From: Alopecurus myosuroides
Taxonomy: Eukaryota; Streptophyta; Magnoliopsida; Poales; Poaceae
Direction of reading: 5' to 3'
DNA length: 64,000 bases
Assembly: GCA_028641055.1 (NCBI GenBank)
Contig: CM054062.1
Span: 171,189,715 to 171,253,714, forward strand
A program made the translations under genes and the position numbers. A model generated the notes under the pieces. It did no database searches, was not told the DNA's origin, and saw only the letters and a list, made by a program, of their open reading frames with translations. Position 1 is the first letter of the stretch; each line of letters opens with the position of its first letter. Below, piece by piece: positions 55,030 through 64,000 of this stretch.

Positions 55030-56564
55030 TGATACAGCAAGCCCAGCCTTCTCTTCATGAGGAGTTCTCCAAGCTGAACCTTGAAGTTGTTCCTTCCGGA
55101 TACCTGGCCAATTTGGAAATAAAACCTTCTCTCGAAGATCAAATAAAAGATGTTCAGAAGAACAACTTAGGCATTGCTAAGATTAAGAAGAACATTGCTA
55201 GCGGGGTTGCTAAGTGTTTCTCTGTTGATGATCAAGGCATTGTCTACTTCAAAAACCGTCTGGTTGTACCCAAGAACCGAAATCTGAGAAATCTAATACT
55301 CCAAGAGGCTCATGACACACCTCTTTCTATTCATCCTGGTAGCACCAAGATGTATCAGGATCTTCGTCCGAAATTCTGGTGGACCCGGATGAAGCGAGAA
55401 ATCGCTCAGTATGTTGCTGAATGCGACGTCTGTCGTCGTGTGAAAGCAGAACATCAAAGACCAGCCGGTGTTCTCCAACCCCTGCCTGTTCCTGAATGGA
55501 AGTGGGATGAAGTGGGTATGGATTTCATCACCGGTCTTCCCAAGACAAAGAAAGGCCATAATGCTATCTGGGTGGTGGTTGACCGCCTATCCAAAGTTGC
55601 TCACTTCCTTCCTATCCGAGAAAATATCACCGCTATCCAGCTGGCGGATCTGTATGTATCCAGAATAGTCAGCCTTCACGGTGTTCCAAAGAGGATCATC
55701 TCTGATCGTGGAAGTCTGTTCACCTCCAAATTCTGGGCAAGTTTCCAGCAAGCCATGGGAACCCGTCTGTCTTTCAGCACTGCTTTCCATCCACAAACCG
55801 GTGGTCAAACAGAGAGAGTTAATCAGATTCTCGAGGACATGCTCCGAGCTTGTGTTATATCGTTCGGTAAGGATTGGGAGAAGTTTCTTCCATTTGCCGA
55901 GTTCACCTATAACAACAGTTATCAAGCTAGCTTGGGCAAGGCTCCTTTTGAAGTTCTATATGGCCGCAAATGCCGAACTCCGCTGAATTGGTCTGAAACC
56001 GGTGAAAGATCGTTCTTCAGCCCGGATGTAATCAAAGAAGCGGAAGAAATCGTTCGCGTCATTCGTGAACGACTGAAAACAGCTCAGTCTCGCCAGAAAA
56101 GCTATTATGATCGTAATCACCAAGATGTTCATTATGAAATTGGCGAGAAAGCTTATCTTCGAGTCACACCTTTGAAAGGTGGAAAACGGTTCGGAATCAA
56201 AGGCAAACTGGCTCCTCGTTATATCGGTCCTTTCCCTATCATTGGAAAACGAGGTCAAGTTTCATATCAACTGCAGTTGCCTCCAGGATTTCTGGATGTC
56301 CATGATGTATTCCATGTCTCGCAACTCAAACGTTGCTTCAAAGATCCTGTCCGTGGTGTGGACCACGAAACCATCAAGCTCAAGGATGATCTCTCTTACA
56401 AAGAGGTTCCTGTCCGTATCCTCGATGAGGCCGAACTAAGAACTCGTAGTCAAACTATCAAGTTCCTCAAAGTTCACTGGTCACATCATTCCGAGAACGA
56501 AGCAACCTGGGAACGAGAAGATCGTTTGCGATCTAAGTACCCCGACTTCTTTTCTAAAACCTAG
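55026..56564 (+). pseudogene. Chromovirus integrase with chromodomain
   Basis: Integrase inserts the cDNA into the chromosome; the chromodomain of this group is thought to steer it to marked heterochromatin. The frame holds an H2C2 zinc module (AH...IHPGSTKMYQ...CDVC), the DDE core (MDFITGLPK; IISDRGSLFTSKFW; GQTERVNQILEDML), the GPY/F-type segment (KLAPRYIGPFPIIGK) and a final chromodomain-like part (VRILDEAELRTRSQTIKFLKVHW, EATWEREDRLRSKYPDFF). It is uninterrupted for 512 codons. It is separated from RNase H only by the frameshift near 55000, so it is not expressed as part of a polyprotein from this copy. Confidence 0.9.
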
Positions 56565-56587
56565 GAATCTCGGGACGAGATTCTTGT

Positions 56588-56600
56588 AAGGGGGGTAGAA
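56588..56600 (+). other. Polypurine tract of the chromovirus
   Basis: AAGGGGGGTAGAA just before the right LTR at 56602. Confidence 0.85.
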
Positions 56601-56601
56601 T

Positions 56602-59600
56602 TGTAACATCCCTACTTTTTTGTGTAATAAAGAGAGGTGTTGTGTACATGGCATGCATGCATGAAAAATTGGACCAAAATTTTGCTTTTAAAATTTAATC
56701 AGAGAATTATCAGTAAATCACTTAATCTTGTTTCAAACAAAAATTTTCTACAAAGTTTTTCAAATGGAACCAACTATATGCTAAAAATATGGCAAATTTA
56801 AAGAGCTTTCCAACGGGTATTTTTGTGCAATTTTTGCCTCACAAAAAGGCCCTCAAATCTCTGTTTTGGATCTGTTTTAAAATTCCCAGGGGCTTCTTTG
56901 GGATTTCTTAGTTTTCCCAGGGGGTTTTTCGGAGTTGTCCCTGTCGTCTTCCTCCTGTCCGGTGACAGGAGGGCAACTACCGCCGCGCCACCTCCTGCTC
57001 CTCTCCCTGTCGACGTGGAGGCCCGAGACTCCTCAAGAGTCGTCCTCGCAGAAGAGCTCGTCACTCGCGACCCCCTCTCCTCCTCTGTCTCTCTCCCACC
57101 CGACAACCACCGCCACCGTCGATCCGTTGCCGCCGGCGTTCCGCCGCCTCCCCTCCTTCCCCGAGTGTCTCCTTAGAAGCGCGCCACTCTCCTCCTTCAC
57201 CTCGAGCAGGAACGGCCGCCGGGATGGCCTAGCGCGCGCGAATCGCCGCCTCCTTCTTCCTCTCCGGCCGCCGGAAGACCTCCACCGCGCCGCCGATTGC
57301 TCCTACCTCCGGCCCCGTCGTCTGCTCTGTTGAGCTCGTGGTGAGCCCCTGAACCTCCCCACCCCCTCCGTTTCCTCCCATTCGGCCGGAATCACCGAAC
57401 CCGCCGGAGCCCGTCGACCCCCGCCGCCGCTCGCCGTCAACCCTCGCCGCCGCTGCTTCCCCGGAAGCGACACCAGCCTCCCCGGGTTCCCCTCGATGAG
57501 AGGAAGCCCGTGGGCCAAACGGCACCTCCGGAGACCGCCGGAATCGTCGCCGGCGTTGGCATCTGTCACCGGCCGGCCACCGCGTGAGGTCACGGTGACG
57601 TCACCGTGACGTCACCTGCCCACGTGGCGCGCCAAGTGGCAGTCTCTGTTTTTTTTTGAACTGAACAGTGGGCCCCATTGTTAATTAGAAAACAGAAAAT
57701 TAAATGATTTTGGAAATTAAATAACTTGTAAATTATAACTCCAAAAATTATGAAAAAATATGCAATGTGTTCCTAAAAATGTAAGCTATTTATCTATGCC
57801 ACTTTCATACATGTTTGGTAAGGTTTAAAATGAGGCCACCTTTATAGTTTGCATTTAATTCAATTAAATATTGAAAATAAAGTTTTTATTCAATAAAAAT
57901 AGAAAATTAAGTGTAATATACCTTTTTGATCAGTGAAACAAATGCAATCCAACTATGAGGTTTACAAAGTCTTTTGAGCATCTTATCTTGGTCACATCCC
58001 CAGTTTAGGGTTTTCTCCCCCTCCGGTGTTCGTCGTTCCCGGCGTAGAACCCTACCTTTCTGTTCTATTCCTTAAGCTTCTTTTCAATTGCATTGTTTTA
58101 CTCATGCATACATATTGTGCATTGCACGGTCGTCAAGTATTGATTGTTTGCCTTCTTTCCGGTGTTGCTCGCTATCGGTAGACCGAGATCCGGAGGTCGA
58201 CCCAGCTTTCTACGACAACCCAAGCTCTACTTTCGACAAGCAAGGCAAGCACAACCTCATAGCTCCACCCATGTTTTGAGTCTTTCAACCTCTTACTCAT
58301 GCATTCGTTTCAACTTGGTTTTGAGTCTGTTAGAGTAACCTATCCACTGCATGACCCCTTCCCCTCACATGTCACCTTCATATCTGTTTACCCTCCTAGT
58401 ATGACTAGGGTTGTTTGAGTAACGTAGAGCCTTGTGTGTTCAATGCTTAGACATGCTTAGTCTTATGATCTGCTTCATCCGGTTGATGAAATGCCGATAA
58501 TGCGTGAACCTAGTATGAAAGGTGTTTATGCTTTGATATGGTTGGTTAACATGTTTAACATGGCATGAATGTTGAGGCCACCGTGGGTTGTGGTTTTTGT
58601 CTCGTTCATGCCCCTAGGTGCGAGTTCTCGCCTTCGAAGCCAAGACTGAACGTACAGCCACACGCGGGGCCTAACAGACCGCGCTCGGCTAACTAACTTG
58701 TCTAGTCACTTCCATGGGTCACGTAGATTGAGGTTTCCATTTGCGGGTGTGTCATAAAACGTTTTGGAGAAAACTAGTGCGTGACCGGGACCAGTGATGG
58801 ACGTACACGGATCTTGTCCAGACTCATAGAACAGGTGCCGTCAGGAGGTGGCCAACTCCCTGTTGACGGGGTGGCCCTGTTTGGGTTGACTCATGGATAG
58901 GGCTAAGCAAGGTAAAGGCCGTGGTCGACCACACTCTGCCGCGCTCTTAGAGAGGAGCGTTACCGCGTGGCGTTAAGAGTCGGTTGACACGTGTGGGTAA
59001 AGTGTACCACCCTGCAGGGATAAATATTTCGGAAAGCCGTGTCCACGGTTATGGACGACTTGGCAACGGATTCTGTGATCATAGACAACTCTAACGGAAT
59101 GACTAAAACTTGCTGGCAATGAATGAAGGATGCCTCCTCGACTATGTCGAGAGGGGTGATTCTTGTAGCATAAGGTAGTCTGGGGATGAGAAAGTACTTG
59201 GTGGACTAAAGAACATGATGATCTCAGTAGTTGAGTAGATTCCTCTTCTGTTTTAGAAATGCTCTGTTACACGTGCTTTCTTCCTCAACTTCGGAAAACA
59301 AAGTTGGCTTTATGCAAAGAACCTTAAAAGCCAAGTCTTGCTGAGTACCTTTTGTACTCAACCTTGCCTCGTTGTTGTTTTGTTTCAGACTTCGGTGATG
59401 TAGCTGAAGAGGGGTTCTACCTCGACGTCGACGAGTAGTTAGGAGTTCCCAGGCAGCAGTCTGGTATCTGTAGTATGGGTTTGGCTACGTTGCTTATGTT
59501 TCGGACTCTTAGTCCTTTTGCTCTTGTTGTATAGCAACATCCTTGCTTTCGCTTCTTGTTGTAATGTTGGGTTGCTTGACCTATGTTGGTCCTGTAACCT

Positions 59601-60087
59601 CTGCGTGTAAGCTACTCTAGTATGCCTTGTTTAATACAACTTTCATGTCTAGAGTACTGCTTTGATCGGTTGTTGGTCTCGAGCCCGTTGTTATACAGTT
59701 TTGGCTATGCCTGCATAGTTGTCGCAGTCGAGGGGTTGTGGAGCCGATGATCCATGCCCGAGCCCGCCTGCCGGAGATATCCGGCCTGGGGCGAGGTAAC
59801 CCCAGTAACCCTCGATTGTTGTTGCACTTTCTGGACACATAGCAACTCTGTATAACTTTGGTCCCGTTCCCTCAGTTTCATCCGACTCGTGGACGCTTGG
59901 GTATGCATGTCTGGTTATGACTAGCATGGACACAAGGAGTAGTAGACCGGGGATCCGGACTACGTGCCGATGAATCGGTCTGCCTGCCGTTGTTTGTTGC
60001 GGCCGGGGCTGGTAACCCTGAAGCCCTTGTGGGTCCACTGCTAGGAGCACATGACAGTTTGTATATCTCTGGGTCCGGGGTCCGACG
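56602..60087 (+). repeat. Chromovirus right (3') LTR
   Basis: 3486 bp, collinear with the left LTR with small indels and about 1 percent substitutions. The last base is g instead of the a that ends the left LTR, so the terminal CA has become CG. The TSD cgcag follows. Confidence 0.92.
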
Positions 60088-60092
60088 CGCAG

Positions 60093-60155
60093 TATCATGC
60101 ATGGCAGCACCATTGCGTTAACAATGGAGTTCACAAACGTGACACTGGGTGCAAA
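60093..60155 (-). repeat. Continuation of the LTR-like sequence split by the chromovirus
   Basis: 63 bp that joined base 47224 before the chromovirus arrived. It ends where the LTR of element 4 starts (tgtcggtgtcc at 60156). The true end of the older LTR was not identified. Confidence 0.5.
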
Positions 60156-60770
60156 TGTCGGTGTCCATGCGGGATAGGATATCAAGCGTGAAGGAGACAC
60201 GATGTACGCAGGTTCGGGACCTCGGCCTTGTGAGGCCCTTACTCCTGCAAGGATGAACTATGAGGTGGTGTATATGGAGTTACAGAATGCTCCTGGAGTT
60301 GTATCTTCTAAGTGAATTCGCCCCTGCTAAGGGAGGCCCGGACTGCCTTATATAGAGGCTGACAGGCGGGGCCGGTTATATGGCCAACCGGCTAGGGCCT
60401 ACTAACGGTCATACACAGTGTACTTCCTTCTAGATGCGTCAGCATCATACATGATGGGACAAGGCGCAAGATTAATGATGATTACGCAGTCGGTCAAAGT
60501 TTAAGGGTACGACCGCCTACTCCTCCAATAAAGCATAGTTGACATCGCGCGTGAGGTCTTTTCGCCCCCTTTGCCTATGTTTTTTTCCTTTAGCCTATCC
60601 CGTCCTTTCTTGTCAGAACCGTCTGGGCGAAGATCTAAGCCGGCCGGAGTCAGCCGGCCAGGCATAACCGGCCACAATATAGCCGCCTGGGCATGTGGGA
60701 AGCCAACCAGCCATCTTCTTAGTGTTATCTTGATCTTGCAATTATCTTAACCGGGGGTAATCCCCCCACA
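60156..60770 (-). repeat. Element 4 left LTR (3' LTR in sense direction)
   Basis: Begins tgtcggtgtccatg, ends tccccccaca. It carries the caggttcggg...cttactcctgc block (60208-60248) also present in the LTRs at 1370 and 46757. A GC-rich part with repeated gccggcc/accggcc phrases lies at 60370-60700. The right partner is outside the window, so the borders are inferred. Confidence 0.7.
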
Positions 60771-60786
60771 GTAGCCTCCGAACACG
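60771..60786 (-). other. Probable polypurine tract of element 4
   Basis: The minus strand directly before the LTR reads CTAACGTGTTCGGAGGCTAC. The GGAGGCTAC end matches the GGGGGCTAC end of the tract in elements 1 and 2, though it is less purine-rich overall. Confidence 0.5.
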
Positions 60787-61118
60787 TTAGAGCTCTATAG
60801 TCGGCACGGTGAAAAAGGCTTATGCGTGTTCTTCCCCACGTACTTAACGTGGTTGGATTCCGCCTCATCCGGCTAGACTGGGCCGGCTGTGGATGTCTCG
60901 GCTTCTTCGCCTTGGCCGGATGGAAATGTGATGTCATGACGGGGGTCATGGCTGACATCAGCCACGTCCCATCGCTCTGCACCGTGCACTGCGAAGGCGG
61001 CGACGCCTCGGTTCCCTCGTTGGGATTTTCTGTGGCGCCCGTGACGTTTACTGGATCCCAAGAGGTAGTTGCCCACGATGTGGCGGTTCGAGTGGAAGGC
61101 CGAACGGCCGTTTTCGCC

Positions 61119-61126
61119 TATAAAAG
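61119..61126 (+). promoter_or_regulatory. TATA box of the antisense gene in element 4
   Basis: TATAAAAG, 180 bp before the ATG at 61299, in the same arrangement as the antisense genes of elements 1 and 2. Confidence 0.55.
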
Positions 61127-61298
61127 GGGAGCGGGCCCTCGGGTGAGGGCTCTTGCTCCCCACTGCTTCTTCTTCCTCTATCGGCTCGCTCTTGCCCTAG
61201 CATCCACCAGAGTTGTCCCCGCTGGATCTTCTCCGCCGTCGCGCCCAAGGACAGGCCCTTCACAACCCGTCGCCCTTTTCGTCCCCGCCGTTGCAACT

Positions 61299-64000
61299 AT
61301 GTATTGCACCGAGGGCGCGTGGCGGGTCTCCACCATCACCGCTGACGACCTCGTCAAGGCCGTCAAGGAGGGCTGCCTTGGCAAGCCCGGCAATGTGGGG
61401 GCGCGCGCCCCGGCAAGGAGGATATGTCGATGTCGCGCTAGGGCGAATTCGTCATATTCCATGATCACTTCGACCGCGGGTTCACGCTTCTGGCGAGCCC
61501 ATTCTTCCGTGAACTCCTCGACGAGTTTGGCCTCCAGCTGCACCACCTCGGAGCCCACTCCATTTCCCAAACCTTGGCCTTCGTGGCCACCTCCGAGGCC
61601 TACCTTGGCATGCGGCCTACTGTGGCGTTGTGGAGCCGACAATATTTCTTCCGGGTCAGGCAGCTGGACTGCGGCGGCGCCATTGTCTACAACCGGGCAT
61701 GAAATGACATGCCCAAGTTCCCCACCCAGGAGAGCATCAAGGATTGGCAGCGATCCTTCTTCTATGTCCAGAACATGGTGGAGTGCGAGGACCACATCAA
61801 CCTGCCGTGTTACGTGTCCGGATCGCCGTCGAAGAGCCGCAGAGAGGTGAAGATCGGCAAGGACACGGATGACCTCGCCAAGATGTGCATCCAGCTGGCC
61901 GAGCTAACCGACAAAGGCTTGGCGGCACAGGACCTCAGCCTTAGCTGGCTCGCGCAGCGGGTGTGGCCGCTTCAAACGCGGCCGCACAAGATGTGCCACA
62001 TTTCTGGCCGGTTTGATCCAACCCGGATGTATACCCTCTCCCTCAAGATGAACAACTTGAGTGAGTGGCTATGGATGGTGATGAAGGCGCGGGTTGTCTC
62101 TGGCTGGTCCTGGGGCCGACAGCCATCTTGTCGCTCGAAGCCACCTCCCCAGGTAAGTTTCTCCCACCACATTTCATTGTCGCCTGCTTTTCCTCCTTCA
62201 GGTGACTCAGACCGGCTGGTAACCCTCCACAGTTGTTCGAGGCGCAGGACCTCGAGGATGGGCCAAACGGGCCCGCCTTCGAGCCGGATCTCCTGGGCTA
62301 GCAGACGGCAAAGGTCGCAGCAGCCTAGGCGGCCTCGGACGCAGCCGACCAGGCGGACGAGGGGGAGCTGGAGCAGGAGCAACATGGGAAGAAGCATGGG
62401 GAGGAAAACCTCTCCCGCGGCGAGACGATCCACCCGGGTAATCCAGAAGATTTAGCTGAACATTCGCCCCCCCGCGAGGTCATCTCTATTGTCGATTATG
62501 ACAATACGCCATCCGCAGGGTCCACGTTGGCCCGCCTCCTCAAGCGGGCTAAGCCATCAAAGCCGGAGGAGGGGGCCAGTGAAACCGATGTCGGGTCGGC
62601 GAAGAAGAAGAAGAGGAGGAGGCTAGCAACGCCTCCGCCCTTTTACGGGTAAATGTTTCCTTTCGCGATGCCGCCTGGCCGGGAATCCATCCTCTCTTAC
62701 CCCTTGTCATTTTATCCAAGCAGCTCACCCAAGAAGTTGGGGCGAGGGAGGTCTGAGACATCGGCACTGCCCTTGGTGCTGGAAGTACGTGCCGAGGTTG
62801 GCGTAGGAGACCAGGCCATCAAGGGTGTGTTCCCGATCCCGTCCCTTGGGGCGGTGTTCGAGGTGGCCCAAGCGGCCAATGCAGAGGCCATAGACGTTGG
62901 GCTGGAGGACGTCGCCACGATGGTGGTTGATGGTGGTGTCGAGGGGAGAAGCCTATGTCTGTGGAGGACTACCTCGTGGATTCTCCTCCGACTGTTGAGG
63001 AGGAGAGCGACGCCGAGGCGGACGCTGGCCAGACGGCGGGGGGTGGCGGCCCAGAGGCCACCAACATGGTGTTGGAGGAGGCCTCCAAGGAGGCTTGGGA
63101 CGAGCCCTTGGTGGTTGCGCCATCTTTGGTCATGTCGCCTGCACCTTAGGTGGCGAGGGAGGCGAGCAGATTCAAGCAGGCGGAGCCTCCTAGAGCGAAC
63201 TTCATGGTGCCTGGCGCCCTGGCCGTCTACGCCCAGGCGAGGTGGGTCGTGACCACAGCTGGGACAGCGCGCCAGCCGGCGGGTGGTCCCCATCGACTGA
63301 GAGATAGATAAGGACTTGGAGTTCCATCTAGAGGACTTCAAGCGCTTCCGCGAGTTGCTTGAGGTATGCCTTTTCTTGCTTTCGTGCTTTCCCTCTTCGT
63401 CGTCTGGCTCTTATCTTGGTTTTCTTTGTTCTTTCTCTGCAGTACAAGGAGCCACAGCCGGCGAGATCAAGTGAATTTAAGAGGCCCTGGAAGCTGCCAA
63501 GAGTAAGTCTGCCCACTTGATTTATCTTCTCCGTCTGGTGCATTTCTTGAACCTTAAGATTGGTCTTGGGGGTTGCAGAGGAGAGCCGGGACCTGGGCAG
63601 CTGGCTGAAGGAGGCTTCCTCTGTTGGCCGGCTGGAAACCGAGGTTAAGCGGCTGACCGAACTTGGTCAACAGCAGCAGGAGGAGGTGGCCCGGCTGGTC
63701 CATGCAAACTCGGAGTTGGAGGCGACCGTCAAGGACTTCACTACGGTCAATAAGGCGCAGAAGGAGGCCTTTGAAGCCCTGGAGAAGGCCTTCAAGGCGG
63801 AGGCGGACAAGCACGCTGAGGAGGCTGACGAGCTCCACAAGGGCATCGATCTTCTCCAAGCGAAGCTGAAGAATGTCGGCCTCGCGCTACGAGGTGAGGC
63901 GTCTTTTCTCCCGCTGGGTATTTTCCTACTGTTCGGCTAGGGACTTAGTTTTATTTTCCTGGTGTAGAGTTCTACCGGTCGTTGGCTTTGCTGGCCAAGA
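61299..64000 (+). pseudogene. Antisense gene of element 4, decayed and incomplete
   Basis: It begins MYCTEGAWRVSTITADDLVKAVKEGCL, then needs a frame change near 61440 to reach the PF04195-like part (FHDHFDRGFTLLASPFFRELLDEFGLQLHHLGAHSI in pieces, AYLGMRPTVALWSRQYFF). An in-frame TGA at 61700-61702 follows, then more of the domain (PKFPTQESIKDWQRSFFYVQNM...; GLAAQDLSLSWLAQRVWPLQ). A gtaagt donor lies at about 62155 and a ttcag acceptor near 62200, then a broken exon and a KKKKRRR patch near 62610. A donor (gtatgc near 63365) and acceptor (ctctgcag near 63442) precede coiled-coil coding at 63585-63895 (LETEVKRLTELGQQQQEEVARL...), ending at a gtgagg donor. It has the same architecture as the gene at 12968-15906 but is strongly diverged. 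It continues past the window. Confidence 0.65.

Larger units (their letters stand above)
47225..60087 (+). mobile_element. Complete Gypsy chromovirus (Tekay-like), 12.9 kb
   Basis: LTRs are 47225-50712 (3488 bp) and 56602-60087 (3486 bp). A tRNA-Met primer site is at 50718-50729 and a polypurine tract at 56588-56600. Internal order is a pre-gag ORF, gag with zinc knuckle, protease, RT, RNase H, integrase and a C-terminal chromodomain-like segment. That order with a chromodomain defines plant chromoviruses, and the long LTRs and Met primer fit the Tekay/Del group. By eye the LTRs differ at some 35-40 positions (about 1 percent), so it is older than the outer element at 20-28450. Two frameshifts make this copy inactive as it stands. 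The right LTR ends cg where the left ends ca. Confidence 0.93.
60156..64000 (-). mobile_element. Element 4: minus-sense Gypsy element with antisense gene, left end only
   Basis: It has the same layout as the left ends of elements 1 and 2 (LTR, polypurine tract on the minus strand, then a plus-strand antisense gene) but is clearly a different, diverged family with a 615-bp LTR. The rest, including gag and pol, lies beyond the window. The antisense gene is decayed, so this copy looks older. Confidence 0.75.

Noticed and set aside
1..64000. CRISPR arrays, rRNA genes, bacterial operons or phage features
   Set aside because: No regularly spaced repeats, no rRNA-like sequence, and gene structure is eukaryotic (introns, TATA boxes, LTR elements).

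Overview
This window is plant nuclear DNA from a large-genome grass, most likely a pooid such as a Triticeae species. The evidence is nested LTR retrotransposons with 5-bp target duplications, Stowaway and Tourist/Harbinger-type MITEs, a plant LINE, an organelle-DNA insertion carrying decayed psbC and trnQ-UUG, and one GT-AG intron-containing cellular gene. No operon, CRISPR or bacterial feature is present or expected. All family names come from motif recognition; no database search was run.

Layout. 1-19 and 28456-35604 are one LINE, split by an LTR element at 20-28450 (TSD tcaag). That outer element is minus-sense and has two 4104-bp LTRs around only 475 bp of interior. Its left LTR was hit twice by closely related minus-sense Gypsy elements at 1370-11222 (TSD aggac) and 11853-21737 (TSD acact). 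Removing both elements and the duplicated bases gives exactly 4104 bp, the length of the uninterrupted right LTR. Each inner element has 573-bp LTRs, a gag-protease frame, a pol cut off after reverse transcriptase, and an antisense gene with its own TATA box and five introns. In the second copy that gene reads through six exons to an 831-residue protein.

35605-43237 is the least repetitive part. It holds three or four MITEs, a decayed minus-strand protein gene (36835-37892) and the one intact cellular gene, a two-exon TPR-domain gene (40676-42194, minus) with a Tourist-like MITE just upstream. 43238-45175 is an old LINE remnant apparently interrupted by organelle DNA. 45176-47224 holds repeats and the 5' part of a minus-sense LTR element (LTR from 46757).

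47225-60087 is a complete plus-sense chromovirus (Tekay-like Gypsy; LTRs of about 3.49 kb, TSD cgcag) with frameshifts in gag and between RNase H and integrase. It sits inside the LTR-like sequence that begins at 46757. 60156-64000 is the left end of another minus-sense element, with its own decayed, intron-bearing antisense gene.

How the parts relate: the inner Gypsy elements keep Gag, protease, RT and the antisense gene but lack RNase H and integrase, so they probably moved using enzymes from an autonomous relative. The outer element lacks all coding sequence and shares an LTR block with the chromovirus, which suggests dependence on a chromovirus-type partner. The order of events is LINE, then outer LTR element, then the two antisense-gene elements, which are very recent by LTR identity.
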